Shown in pieces: positions 18,094 through 26,650 of a stretch of DNA of 64,000 nt. The position numbers and the translations under genes are program-made. The first letter of the stretch is position 1, and each line of letters starts with the position of its first letter. Location of the stretch: assembly GCF_019635465.1 (NCBI RefSeq), contig NZ_JAHBZK010000008.1:62001-126000 (forward strand), given 5' to 3'. Below the pieces are notes generated by a model. The model was not told the origin of the DNA and did not search any database. It saw nothing but the letters and a program-made list of their open reading frames with translations. Source of the DNA: Hydrogenophaga sp. (GTDB lineage Bacteria; Pseudomonadota; Gammaproteobacteria; Burkholderiales; Burkholderiaceae_C).

Positions 18094-20202
18094 TCAGGCG
18101 CCGTGGTGATCAGCCCGGGACGGGGCCAGTGTGAACTCGGCCACCGTGCCCACGTCGGGCTGGCTGCGCAGGTGCACATCCCCACCGTGGTGGCGCACGA
18201 TGCGCAGCACCATGCTCAGACCCACGCCTGTGCCCTCGAACTGCCCCTTGGCGTGCATGCGCCTGAAGGGCTGGAACAGCCCGCGCGCGCGGTTCATGTC
18301 GAAGCCGGCGCCGTTGTCCGTTACCCGGTACCAGACCCTTCCATCCAGCTCAAAACTGTCCACCCGGACTCGGGCATGGGGCGAACGGGCGGTGTATTTC
18401 CAGGCGTTGTGCAACAGGTTCTGCCACACCTGCGCCACCAGATCGGCGTCGCCCCGGGCGGGCGGCAATGGGTCGTGGCGCATCTCGACCTGGCGTGAGC
18501 GGTCGGACGCGCTGACCAGGCGCCAGGTCTCTTCGACCAGGGCGTCCATGTCGATCGGGTCGCGACGCTGGACGCGTTGGTCGATCTGGGCCAGTTCGCA
18601 CAGCGCGTCGATCATGCTGTTCATGCGCCGAGTGGCCTTCTCAACCTGGTCGCTGTATTCGATCGCCTCTTCGGTATGGCCTTGGGTGAGGCGTTCGCGC
18701 AGCAGGCTCACGAATCCCTGGATCGCCAGCAGCGGCGCGCGCAGATCGTGGGCCACGGCGCGGGTGAATTCGCGCACACGCTGGTCTGCCACATCGGGTG
18801 AAGGCTCGGTGTCCGGCTCGCTCGGCACATCGATGCGCAGTTGCTCATAGGCCATGCGAAACACCGCGTCGCGGGCCAGGCGTTCGCTGACGTCGTGCAC
18901 GATGCACAGCACCACGCGCTGGTCACCCACGTTCATGAGCTCGGCGCTGATCAGGCAAGGCCGCGGATCACCGCTCACAGGGGTGACGGAGGCCGGCAGA
19001 CCATCGATTTCGCCGCGCACGTCGATGGCGCGCGCCATGCGCTTCAAGTTGTCCAGCCCGACGTGGTGAGCCAGCAACCGCAGCGGCTGTCCCACGACAT
19101 TGGCCTCGACCTCGCCCAGCAGCTCGATCAATGCCGGGTTGGCGTCGCGCACCACACCGCTGGCGTGGTCGATCACCAGCATGGGCTCCGTGTTGCGTGC
19201 AAAGGTGCGCTCCAGCAGGTCGTGCGCCTGCTGGAGCGATTGCTCGGCCCGACGCCGCCGCTCGCGCTCGCGCGCATGGGCCCGCGCGCGATACCGCAAC
19301 GCCCAAGCCGCGCCCAACAGCAATGCCAGCGCGGCGCCTGCAAGCACCCAGATCCAGCGCTGCTGCTCGCGCAGATCGCGCTCAAAGGCCACGCGCATGG
19401 CCACATCGGGTGACTGGCCGAGCCAGCGCTCGCGCAGCGCTGGCAAGGTGCCGTTGGCCTCCAGGCGCGCCAGCGCGCCTTGCAACTCATTGAACAGGGC
19501 CTCGTTGTCGTAGGCCACCGCCAACGCATAAGTCTGCAGGCTCAGACTGCCTGGCGCGGCCTCCACGCCGGCCACCTTTCCACTGGCCACCAAGGGGTCG
19601 GCATAGGCGCGCAACAGCAAGGCCATGTCGGCCTCGCCCCGCTGCACCGCCTGCAATGCGCTCAGGGTATCGGGCGTGCGAACGAAGGGGCCACGAATGC
19701 CCGACATCCAGCGCGAGAGCGTCTCGCGCATGGGTTCGCGGTCCAGCACCGCAATGCGATGACCATCCAGGTCCTGCAAGGTTGCGGGCGCGGTGCGTCC
19801 ACTGGGCAGATAGACCGCGAAATCAAGCGCCGCATGGCCCGGCAAAAAGCGTGAGTACGCGCGGCGTTCGATGGTCTGCACCATGGCCACCACGTCCACC
19901 CGGCCAGCGCGGAACGCCTCGACCGTGGCGGCCCAGGGCTGCAACTGGATATCAGCCTCGGCATTGAGCTCGCGCGCAACCGCGCGCATCAGGTCGATCT
20001 GGAACCCGACTGGCTGGCCTTGCGCATCGAGCGACTCGAATGGGGCAAACGCCTCATCGCCCCCGTAATGGAGCACGCGCGCCTGCACGGTGGTGAGCGC
20101 GCAAACCAGCGTCAGGGCCAGGCTCACCCAACGGACATGTCGACGCAGGGCCCCGTTGGCGCGTGAGGAATCGGTCGGGGTACCCGGCGACAAGGTCGGC
20201 AT
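18094..20202 (-). CDS. Hybrid periplasmic-sensing histidine kinase (SBP_bac_3-TM-PAS-HisKA-HATPase)
   Basis: A 702-residue membrane sensor kinase. After a hydrophobic N-terminal segment comes a solute-binding-protein-type domain (about residues 40-265; YGGDEAFAPFESLDAQGQP is typical), then a TM helix (WIWVLAGAALALLLGAAWAL), a short coiled coil, a PAS domain (about 330-440), and HisKA with His485 in RAVAHDLRAPLLA. The ATPase N box QVWQNLLHNAWKYT and G boxes DNGAGFDM and GTGVGLSMV follow. BvgS-like sensing of an amino-acid-like ligand is plausible. No receiver domain is attached and no partner regulator is adjacent on the same strand. ATG 20202 is preferred over 20241. Confidence 0.92.
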   Translation of the reverse strand: MPTLSPGTPTDSSRANGALRRHVRWVSLALTLVCALTTVQARVLHYGGDEAFAPFESLDAQGQPVGFQIDLMRAVARELNAEADIQLQPWAATVEAFRAGRVDVVAMVQTIERRAYSRFLPGHAALDFAVYLPSGRTAPATLQDLDGHRIAVLDREPMRETLSRWMSGIRGPFVRTPDTLSALQAVQRGEADMALLLRAYADPLVASGKVAGVEAAPGSLSLQTYALAVAYDNEALFNELQGALARLEANGTLPALRERWLGQSPDVAMRVAFERDLREQQRWIWVLAGAALALLLGAAWALRYRARAHARERERRRRAEQSLQQAHDLLERTFARNTEPMLVIDHASGVVRDANPALIELLGEVEANVVGQPLRLLAHHVGLDNLKRMARAIDVRGEIDGLPASVTPVSGDPRPCLISAELMNVGDQRVVLCIVHDVSERLARDAVFRMAYEQLRIDVPSEPDTEPSPDVADQRVREFTRAVAHDLRAPLLAIQGFVSLLRERLTQGHTEEAIEYSDQVEKATRRMNSMIDALCELAQIDQRVQRRDPIDMDALVEETWRLVSASDRSRQVEMRHDPLPPARGDADLVAQVWQNLLHNAWKYTARSPHARVRVDSFELDGRVWYRVTDNGAGFDMNRARGLFQPFRRMHAKGQFEGTGVGLSMVLRIVRHHGGDVHLRSQPDVGTVAEFTLAPSRADHHGA

Positions 20203-20326
20203 GCGGTCTCGCGTGGATGGCGCAACCGGGGCCCCGGTCACATCCGCTTACGGTGCCACAAGGTGCCCCACTTCCGCGACCGCCCGGCACCGATTACCGG
20301 GGTATCCGTCGGATTTGCGCCACGCC

Positions 20327-21535
20327 TCAGGGTTTGAGCGCGAAGCCGGCGATCTGCTTGTAGTTATCGGAGATGGCGCGCAACTCGTCCTGGCTGATGA
20401 GGTCGTCGATGCTGGCAAAGGGTTGCCCTCCGCTCAGCTCATCGGCTTTCATGATGATGAAGTCCGGTGGCAACGTGCGGTTGGTCTGCACCACCCGCGC
20501 GGTGGCGGCGATGCGCGCTGCTTCGTAGCGCCGCAAGGCTTGCTCGGGCTCATCCGGCGCGGCGGCCAATTCATCGGCCAGGGTGCGCGCGTCGATCAGC
20601 GCCTGCGCCGACCCGTTGGAGCCGCGCGGGTACATCGGGTGCGCGGCGTCGCCCATCAGGGTGATCGGGCCATCGCCCCAACGGTTCAGCGGGTCCTTGT
20701 CGACCATGGGGTACTCGAAGATCTGCTGCGCGCCGGCGATCAGCGCCGGCACGTCCAGCCAGTCGTATCGCCAGCCGTCAAAAATGGGCAGGATGTCGTC
20801 GGCTCGCCCGGGCCTGTTCCAGTCGTTCATGGGCTTGGCAGGGTCGCGCAGTTCGGCCACCCAGTTGATCAGCTGGTTGCCCTGGCCGTCGACGTTGTCG
20901 ACGATGGGATAGATCACCATCTTGCCGGTGTCGATGCTGCCAATGCGGATGTAGCTTTGGCCGGTCAGGATCGGCTTGTGCACTGTCACGCCCCGCCAGG
21001 TGTTGATGCCCGCGTAGCAGACGCGATCGTCGGGCACCAGTTGGCGGCGAATCAGCGAGTTCACGCCATCGCAGGCGACAACGATGTCGGCCTGAACCTC
21101 TTGGCCATTGTCAAACTGCAACCGCACGCCGCTCGCACCACGCGAAATGCCGACACAACGGTGCGCGGTGTGCAGCCGATGTGCGCCCAGACGCTGCATG
21201 GCCGCCTGCCATAGCACCCCGTGCAACTTGCCACGGTGGATACCCAACTCGGGCAGGTCATAGCCCGCATGCCGCCCACGCGGCTCGCTGAAGACGTACT
21301 GGCCCCAGCGGTTGAAGAAGACGCTCTCGCGGTTTTCGATCGCCAGCGCCAGCAACGAATCGGTCAGCCCCAGGGCATCGAGCTCACGCATGGCGTGCGG
21401 CAGCAAGGTGATGCCCACGCCCAGCTCCTTCACCTCGGGCGCCGCTTCAAACACATCGCAGGTCAGTCCACGTTTGTGCAGCGCCAGCGCAAACGCCAGA
21501 CCGGCGATGCCTCCCCCCACCACGGCAATCTTCAT
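20327..21535 (-). CDS. FAD-dependent aromatic monooxygenase (PhzS/salicylate hydroxylase-like)
   Basis: A 402-residue group A flavoprotein monooxygenase. FAD-binding GxGxxG is at the start (KIAVVGGGIAGLAFALAL), the DG motif is VVACDGVNSLIRRQL and the GD motif is ITLMGDAAHPMYPRGSNG. These enzymes hydroxylate aromatic rings with NAD(P)H and oxygen. The overall form resembles PhzS-type oxidoreductases; the substrate is unknown. ATG 21535 is preferred, with GGGAG 7 bp upstream. An alternative ATG at 21553 overlaps the stop of the upstream Bug gene (ATGA). The two genes form an operon divergent from a MarR regulator, suggesting uptake and oxidation of one aromatic compound. Confidence 0.9.
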   Translation of the reverse strand: MKIAVVGGGIAGLAFALALHKRGLTCDVFEAAPEVKELGVGITLLPHAMRELDALGLTDSLLALAIENRESVFFNRWGQYVFSEPRGRHAGYDLPELGIHRGKLHGVLWQAAMQRLGAHRLHTAHRCVGISRGASGVRLQFDNGQEVQADIVVACDGVNSLIRRQLVPDDRVCYAGINTWRGVTVHKPILTGQSYIRIGSIDTGKMVIYPIVDNVDGQGNQLINWVAELRDPAKPMNDWNRPGRADDILPIFDGWRYDWLDVPALIAGAQQIFEYPMVDKDPLNRWGDGPITLMGDAAHPMYPRGSNGSAQALIDARTLADELAAAPDEPEQALRRYEAARIAATARVVQTNRTLPPDFIIMKADELSGGQPFASIDDLISQDELRAISDNYKQIAGFALKP

Positions 21536-21549
21536 GTGCCCGCTCCCGA

Positions 21550-22518
21550 TCATTCGGCCTTGATGCCCTGCGCCTTGATCAAGGCAGCCCAGCGGTCGGC
21601 GTCGCGCGCCACCAGTTGGGCAAAACCGTCCGGCGAATCCGTCGCCGGGTCCATGCCTTGTCCTTCAAATGCCTTCTTCACGTCGTCGCTTCGCAGGATG
21701 TCGTTGATCTCGCGATTGAGCGCGTTCACCTGCGGGGCCGGCATGCCCTTGGGTGCAAACACGCCGTACCACATGTCCACGTTCACCTTGCCGATGCCAC
21801 TCTCGCTCAAGGTAGGCACATCCGGCAGCAAGGGGTGCCGTTTGTCGCTGCCGATGGCCAGGGCCACCAAACGCCCATTGCGCACCTGCGGCAAGGCCAC
21901 ATGAATCGGCAGGAACATGGCTTCGATCTGCCCTCCCAGCAGATCGGTGAGGGCCGGTCCGGTGCCCCGGTAAGGAATGTGTGTGAGGAACACCTTGGCG
22001 GTGTTCTTGAGCAGCTCCATCGACAGGTGGTGCGGCGTGCCCACCCCGGGCGAGGCGTAGTTGAGCTTTCCCGGCGCCTTGCGCGCTGCGGCAAGCAGAT
22101 CCGCCGCGGTTTTGAAGCCGGTGCGCGGGTGCGTGACCAGAATCAGTTGCCCCCAGCTGGTCAGGCTCACGGGCTGCAGGTCGCGCAAGGGGTCGAACGG
22201 CAGTTGCGGATAGAGGCTGCGGTTCATGACCAGGGTGCTCACGCTCACCAGCAAGGTGTTGCCGTCCGGCGCTGAACGCACCACCGCTTCGGTGCCGATA
22301 TTCCCCGATGCTCCGGCGCGGTTGTCCACGATCACCGGGCGCTTGAGCCGCTCCGACAGCCTGGGGCCGATGGAGCGCGCGATCAGGTCAATGCCGGTGC
22401 CGGGCGTGAAGGGCACGATCAGCCGCAGCGGTGCGTCCTGCGCCGTGGCCACACCGGTGGCACCCAGCAGCGACGTCGCCAGCAGGGCGCGACGCGAGAT
22501 CGGGAAAGCGGAATGCAT
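21550..22518 (-). CDS. Bug-family tripartite tricarboxylate transporter substrate-binding protein
   Basis: A 322-residue periplasmic solute receptor of the TctC/Bug family, hugely expanded in Burkholderiales. The signal peptide contains SRRALL followed by a hydrophobic core and an ATAQ cleavage region. Family segments include RLIVPFTPGTGIDLIARS, VVDNRAGASGNIG and IPYRGTGPALTDLLGGQI. Start ATG 22518 has AGGAGA 8 bp upstream. Orphan Bug proteins often lack adjacent TctAB membrane genes, as here. It is followed by the flavin monooxygenase and divergent from marR, with a palindrome in the promoter. Confidence 0.93.
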   Translation of the reverse strand: MHSAFPISRRALLATSLLGATGVATAQDAPLRLIVPFTPGTGIDLIARSIGPRLSERLKRPVIVDNRAGASGNIGTEAVVRSAPDGNTLLVSVSTLVMNRSLYPQLPFDPLRDLQPVSLTSWGQLILVTHPRTGFKTAADLLAAARKAPGKLNYASPGVGTPHHLSMELLKNTAKVFLTHIPYRGTGPALTDLLGGQIEAMFLPIHVALPQVRNGRLVALAIGSDKRHPLLPDVPTLSESGIGKVNVDMWYGVFAPKGMPAPQVNALNREINDILRSDDVKKAFEGQGMDPATDSPDGFAQLVARDADRWAALIKAQGIKAE

Positions 22519-22536
22519 GACCTTGTCTCCTATTGT

Positions 22537-22546
22537 TAGCATGCTA
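22537..22546. promoter_or_regulatory. Palindromic operator TAGCATGCTA (MarR-type)
   Basis: A perfect 10-bp palindrome, flanked by a direct CTATTG repeat, lies between the divergent Bug and MarR genes, 18 bp from the Bug start. MarR regulators typically bind such short palindromes to repress both directions until an aromatic ligand is bound. Confidence 0.6.
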
Positions 22547-22581
22547 CCTATTGTCGCGCAAACGGACCATCTGCGCATCCG

Positions 22582-22587
22582 TAGAAT
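22582..22587 (+). promoter_or_regulatory. -10 box (TAGAAT) of marR gene
   Basis: TAGAAT lies 25 bp before the MarR ATG. It is about 35 bp from the TAGCATGCTA palindrome, close enough for repression. Confidence 0.45.
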
Positions 22588-22612
22588 CCCGGTCGCCCGA
22601 TCCAATCCGCCC

Positions 22613-23122
22613 ATGCTCGCCGACCTCTACCAACGCCCAGGATTCCTGCTGCGGCGCACACACCAGATTTCCGCTGCCGTTTTCGAGTCGGCATGCGCCG
22701 AGGTCGGTCTGACGCCTGCGCAATATGGGGTGCTGACGGTGCTGGCGACCGAGCCCGGATTGGACCAGACGCGCCTGGCGCGAGCGCTCGCCTTCGACAA
22801 AGTCACTGTGATGCGCGTGCTCAAGGGCCTGGAAGAACGCGGGCTGGTTTCCCGGGAGCGCTCCAGCGTCAGCCGGCGGCAGATGACGGTCGCACTCACA
22901 CCGCAAGGGGTCTCACTGCTCGACGCCGCTCGAGCGCCAGCAGAAGAGGCCTACCAGCGCCTGTTGTCGCCCCTCACGCCGGTGCAGCGAAGGCAGCTCA
23001 TCGAGCTGTTGCAAACACTTACCGAAGGGCTGGCCGACGAGGCACGTGCGCCCTTTGTGCCCCTGCAGCCGCAGGACGAAGTCCCCTCAAAGCGTCCATC
23101 TCGCGCCCGCCGCCCGACCTGA
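22613..23122 (+). CDS. MarR family transcriptional regulator
   Basis: A 169-residue winged-helix regulator. The DNA-binding core is TRLARALAFDKVTVMRVLKGLEERG, followed by the wing SSVSRRQMTVALTPQG. Helical dimerisation segments flank it. The tail is basic and disordered (KRPSRARRPT). MarR proteins in such loci sense phenolic or aromatic acids. It is divergent from the Bug-monooxygenase pair, and the shared 94-bp intergenic region holds a palindromic operator. ATG 22613 is chosen because the promoter-like TAGAAT directly precedes it; the frame is open farther upstream without family similarity. Confidence 0.93.
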   Translation: MLADLYQRPGFLLRRTHQISAAVFESACAEVGLTPAQYGVLTVLATEPGLDQTRLARALAFDKVTVMRVLKGLEERGLVSRERSSVSRRQMTVALTPQGVSLLDAARAPAEEAYQRLLSPLTPVQRRQLIELLQTLTEGLADEARAPFVPLQPQDEVPSKRPSRARRPT

Positions 23123-23225
23123 AGCAGAGCGGTTGGCCCGGCGATTGCTAAGGCTGTGCCGTGGCGGAGCACGGTGCTCCACCGCACCGATTCGGACTCG
23201 CGCGGACGGAGGCAAGGACGTGCAC

Positions 23226-23843
23226 ATGATGGACAACCCGCAGTCGCTGTCGATGCAAGCCGACGGGTCGCCCGCCACCATTTCGTGGGCGTCACCCGCC
23301 TATCAGGGCGTGTGGGCCCGCACCCTGCTGGAAACGCCGGGCGGGCGAGACACCGGCGCCAATGTGCGGTGGTTTCAGACCGCGCGCTGGCAGGGCGCCA
23401 TCGACGCGGACGGTCATGTGATCACGGGTTTGATCGAAGGCCCCGCAGTGGCCCACAGCGTGTTCCAGACACCGGACCGCATCGTGCAAACAGGTCTGCG
23501 CGACAGGCACCTGGCCATCTGGGAGCGGATGCCGCAATCACTGGGCCGACGCATCACGCTGGCGCGGCGCGGCAGCGACGGTGCACCGACCGAGGAACGA
23601 TTGCTCGTTTGTGGTGACTTTCTGCTGCACGTTGCACCCACGGCCAATCAACAGGTTGCACTCAGGTTCGGCCGGATCAGCGAGGACGGGCAAACCTGGC
23701 AAGTCGAGCTGGACAGCCATCACGCATCCGCCGGCAGCGCGCTGCCCTGGCGGCTGCAACGGCTTGGCATGGACCTCGCCGTGGTCAGCGCAGACAGCCT
23801 GCTGACCGGCGCATGGGAGGTAATGGAATGGATGGAAGGGTGA
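23226..23843 (+). CDS. Conserved hypothetical protein, possibly HRI1/lipocalin-like
   Basis: A 205-residue soluble protein with no signal peptide or membrane segment. The pattern GVWARTLLETPGGRDTG followed by VRWFQTARWQGAID, with regularly alternating beta-rich segments, recalls the HRI1-type beta-barrel family, but this is from memory and only moderately convincing. Start is ATG 23226 (or the next codon, 23229), with AAGGA 7 bp upstream. GC content is like that of the neighbours. The next gene follows after about 100 bp on the same strand. Function is unknown. Confidence 0.75.
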   Translation: MMDNPQSLSMQADGSPATISWASPAYQGVWARTLLETPGGRDTGANVRWFQTARWQGAIDADGHVITGLIEGPAVAHSVFQTPDRIVQTGLRDRHLAIWERMPQSLGRRITLARRGSDGAPTEERLLVCGDFLLHVAPTANQQVALRFGRISEDGQTWQVELDSHHASAGSALPWRLQRLGMDLAVVSADSLLTGAWEVMEWMEG

Positions 23844-23945
23844 CGAGCCAAGGCGGAGAGCGCCACGCAGAGCGCACCTGATGGAACGACCGATGGCCTG
23901 CCGACACTCAGGCGGCTCATTCGTCGATTTTCCGAAGGACTCTCA

Positions 23946-24869
23946 ATGCAACGCCTTTCCAGCCAACGGTTCGTTTCCAGCGTCAAGCCATCCCAGAATG
24001 CAAGCACACTGCCCCCCGCCATTGCCCGGCCGCAGGCCAGAACGCTGGTCACCATGACCGTACTCGGCGCGCTGATCGACAGTCCAGTAGGGGCAGCGGG
24101 TGTCGAACGGTTCACGTTCCAGCGCACGTCCGACTGCGTCAGCCATAGCCGAAACTTGAAGCACAACATTGCCGCCGACTTGAAGCAGCAAGGTGTGGTC
24201 ATCGAAGTTCCGCCAAAGTCTGGGTTGAGAGCGTTCGTCAAACGGGTGACCCAGATCGACCTGTCGGCTTCTCGGCCCGCAACCAGCGCTCAGCAATTGG
24301 CCGAGCTGTGCGACACGCACGGACCCGTTTCGTTGATCCTGCAGGGACTGATCGCCCCCGGCCAAGGCGACGACGTCTACCAGCTCCACCACAGCGTCGT
24401 CATGTTGGGTAGCTTCGTCGAAGGTGGGCGCACGATTGGGGTGCTGATGGATCCCAACAATCTGCAAACCAACAAGGTAATGAGCACCATCAAGCAATGG
24501 CGCGAGGATCAAGGTCTTCTGGCGCCACTGCACGAAATGACCAAAGATCAGATGTCGGCTCTCGACAAATGGCTCGGCGACCAGCAACCGCCCATGGCGT
24601 TCGGGCAGGTGGCGTTTGGCCTCGTCGATTTGCAGGCCGCCGTCGAACGATCGGACGCTCTGTATGTCGAACGATCACGCTTCAACGACCACGAGGCTGG
24701 CATGGCCATCCAACCCAACCGTGTCGAGTTCGACCCGGACGCACGCGTGGTTCAGCCGTTGCTGACGCATGAGACCGTGGAGCGACTCCGCCAGGAAATC
24801 AGACACGACCCCACCATCGTGACGACGTCCTGGGATGACGCGGTACCCATGCGCAGCGACGAGCTGTGA
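23946..24869 (+). CDS. Unknown protein with possible papain/C39-like Cys-His-Asp arrangement
   Basis: A 307-residue protein I do not recognise. AGGA lies 7 bp before ATG 23946. GC in sampled stretches is about 53-58%, well below the local 66-70%, suggesting later acquisition. The N-terminal 50 residues are Ser/Thr/Pro-rich and look disordered. Cys64 (TSDCVSHSRNL), His149 (YQLHHSVVMLGS) and Asp169 (VLMDPNN) occur in the order and context of bacterial papain-like/C39-type peptidases, whose His is followed by a hydrophobic strand and Gly and then a DP. No signal peptide or HTH is visible. An effector, toxin or peptidase role is inference only. Confidence 0.7.
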   Translation: MQRLSSQRFVSSVKPSQNASTLPPAIARPQARTLVTMTVLGALIDSPVGAAGVERFTFQRTSDCVSHSRNLKHNIAADLKQQGVVIEVPPKSGLRAFVKRVTQIDLSASRPATSAQQLAELCDTHGPVSLILQGLIAPGQGDDVYQLHHSVVMLGSFVEGGRTIGVLMDPNNLQTNKVMSTIKQWREDQGLLAPLHEMTKDQMSALDKWLGDQQPPMAFGQVAFGLVDLQAAVERSDALYVERSRFNDHEAGMAIQPNRVEFDPDARVVQPLLTHETVERLRQEIRHDPTIVTTSWDDAVPMRSDEL

Positions 24870-24892
24870 GTGCTGCGACGCCCGTCGCGGTA

Positions 24893-26572
24893 TCAGCGGG
24901 GGCGATGTGTGCCGAACGGGCGGGCGCCTGAGCCCGCCGCACGGGCACCGCGATCGCTGGACGGACGGCGATCGCCGCCGCGCCCAGCCTCACCTCGCTG
25001 CCCGCCAAACCGGTTGTCGCCACGGGGGGCAAAGCGCTCGTCGCCACGGGGGGCAAAGCGCTCGTCGCCGCGAGGCGCGAATCGCTCGTCACCTCGACGC
25101 GCGAAACGATCGCCTGCGGGAGGCGCGAACCTGTCTTGCGCGGCTGGTGCAAAGCGGTCACCACCACGCCCACCGCGCCGATCTCCCGGGCGACCACGGC
25201 TTTCGCGCGCGGGCTGAGGCGGGCGCTCACGCGGCTCCAGCCCGGGAACGACTTCGGCCTTGAAGCGCTGCTTGGTGTAGGCCTCGATGTCAAAAATGCG
25301 GCGGCGGTCGCGGAACTCGGCGAAGGTCACGGCCAGGCCGTCACGACCGGCACGACCCGTGCGACCAATGCGGTGCGTGTAGTCCTCGGCCTTCATCGGC
25401 AGGCCGAAGTTGAACACGTGGGTGATGGTGGGCACGTCGATGCCCCGTGCCGCCACGTCGGTGGCCACCAGGATCTGCACCTGGCCATTGCGCAGCGCCA
25501 TCAGGCGACGGTTGCGCAGACCCTGGCTCAGCGCGCCATGCAAGGCCACCGCGGCAAAGCCGGCCTGTTGCAGTTCCTCCGCCAGCCCGTCGCACTCGAT
25601 CTGCGTGCTGGCGAACACGATGGCCTGGTCAATGCTGGCGTCACGCAGCCAGTGGTCGAGCAACTTGCGCTTGTGGACCGGGCTGTCAGCCCAGAACAGC
25701 ACCTGTTTGATGTTGGCGTGCTTTTCCTGCGGGGTGTCGATCTGCACGCGCTGCACGTGGCTGCCGTTGTCGTGCATGACGCGCAGACCCAGTTGCTGGA
25801 TGCGCGGTGCGAAAGTGGCGCTGAACATCAGCGTGCGCTGGCGACTGGCGGTCAGCGCGTGAATTTCGGCCAGGTCGTCGGCAAAGCCCAGGTCGAGCAT
25901 GCGGTCGGCTTCGTCGACCACCAGGCACTGCACCTCGTCGAGCTTGAGCTGCATCGAGCGCTGCAGGTCGAGCAGGCGACCCGGGGTGGCAACAACCACG
26001 TCGGCGTTCTGCAGGCGCTGGATCTGCATCTGGTAGGGCATGCCCCCCACCACGGTGGCGATGCGCAGGCCACGGCAGTGGCGCACCAGATCGATGGCGT
26101 CATGCGCCACCTGCTGCGCCAGTTCACGCGTGGGGCACAGCACCAGGGCCAGCGGCGTGGCCGCCTTGAAATGGCGAGCCAGCATGGGGTTCTTGCGCTT
26201 GGGCGCCTTGGGCGCCGATTCGCCGCGGGCGGCGGCATCGGCAGCCTGGCGCTCGCGTTCGGCCCGTTCGGCTTGCGCGCGCTCGGCCTTTTCGCCAATC
26301 ACGGCGTTCAGCACGGGCAGCAGAAACGCAGCCGTCTTGCCGCTGCCGGTCTGGCTGGAGACCATCAGGTCGGCGTACCGGCCGCCATCGGTTCGGGGCA
26401 AGGCCAGGGGAACCACCCGGGCTTGCACAGCGGTCGGCTGGGTGTAGCCCAGGTCGGCCACCGCGGCCACCAGTTCAGGGGCCAGGCCGAGTGCCGCAAA
26501 GGCGCTCGCGTCAACGGGGGTAGAGGTTTGCACAGGCGCGTCGTCGCCCTGCGCTTCAAAAGCGTCGCTCAT
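24893..26572 (-). CDS. DEAD-box ATP-dependent RNA helicase, RhlE-like, with RGG-type repeat tail
   Basis: A 559-residue DEAD-box helicase that remodels RNA in ribosome assembly, decay or cold adaptation. Visible motifs are Q motif (YTQPTAVQ), I SQTGSGKTAAF, Ia PTRELAQQ, II VVDEADRML, III SATFAP, V VATDVAARGIDVP and VI HRIGRTGRAGRDG. Between I and Ia lies a charged insertion rich in Glu/Arg/Ala. The C-terminus (about 430-559) is Arg/Gly-rich, with four near-identical octads RFAPRGDE encoded by a 24-bp tandem repeat, probably RNA-binding. ATG 26572 has AGGAAA upstream. A structured leader precedes it. Confidence 0.94.
   Translation of the reverse strand: MSDAFEAQGDDAPVQTSTPVDASAFAALGLAPELVAAVADLGYTQPTAVQARVVPLALPRTDGGRYADLMVSSQTGSGKTAAFLLPVLNAVIGEKAERAQAERAERERQAADAAARGESAPKAPKRKNPMLARHFKAATPLALVLCPTRELAQQVAHDAIDLVRHCRGLRIATVVGGMPYQMQIQRLQNADVVVATPGRLLDLQRSMQLKLDEVQCLVVDEADRMLDLGFADDLAEIHALTASRQRTLMFSATFAPRIQQLGLRVMHDNGSHVQRVQIDTPQEKHANIKQVLFWADSPVHKRKLLDHWLRDASIDQAIVFASTQIECDGLAEELQQAGFAAVALHGALSQGLRNRRLMALRNGQVQILVATDVAARGIDVPTITHVFNFGLPMKAEDYTHRIGRTGRAGRDGLAVTFAEFRDRRRIFDIEAYTKQRFKAEVVPGLEPRERPPQPARESRGRPGDRRGGRGGDRFAPAAQDRFAPPAGDRFARRGDERFAPRGDERFAPRGDERFAPRGDNRFGGQRGEAGRGGDRRPSSDRGARAAGSGARPFGTHRPR
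25017..25100. repeat. 24-bp tandem repeats within the DEAD-box helicase gene
   Basis: About three to four copies of a 24-bp unit (CACGGGGGGCAAAGCGCTCG is part of it) run in tandem, two of them nearly identical. Each encodes one RFAPRGDE octad on the minus strand. Copy number may vary between strains by slippage. Confidence 0.8.
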
Positions 26573-26650
26573 GTCGTTTCCTGCGCCCATTCAAGAGGCG
26601 CATGCAACGGAGGACCGAACAGGGGAATTGATTGCCCCGGGGTGTCGGTT

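Noticed and set aside
24990-25110. Short tandem repeats as a possible CRISPR array
   Set aside because: There are no unique spacers; the 24-bp units are contiguous, in frame, and encode the helicase tail.
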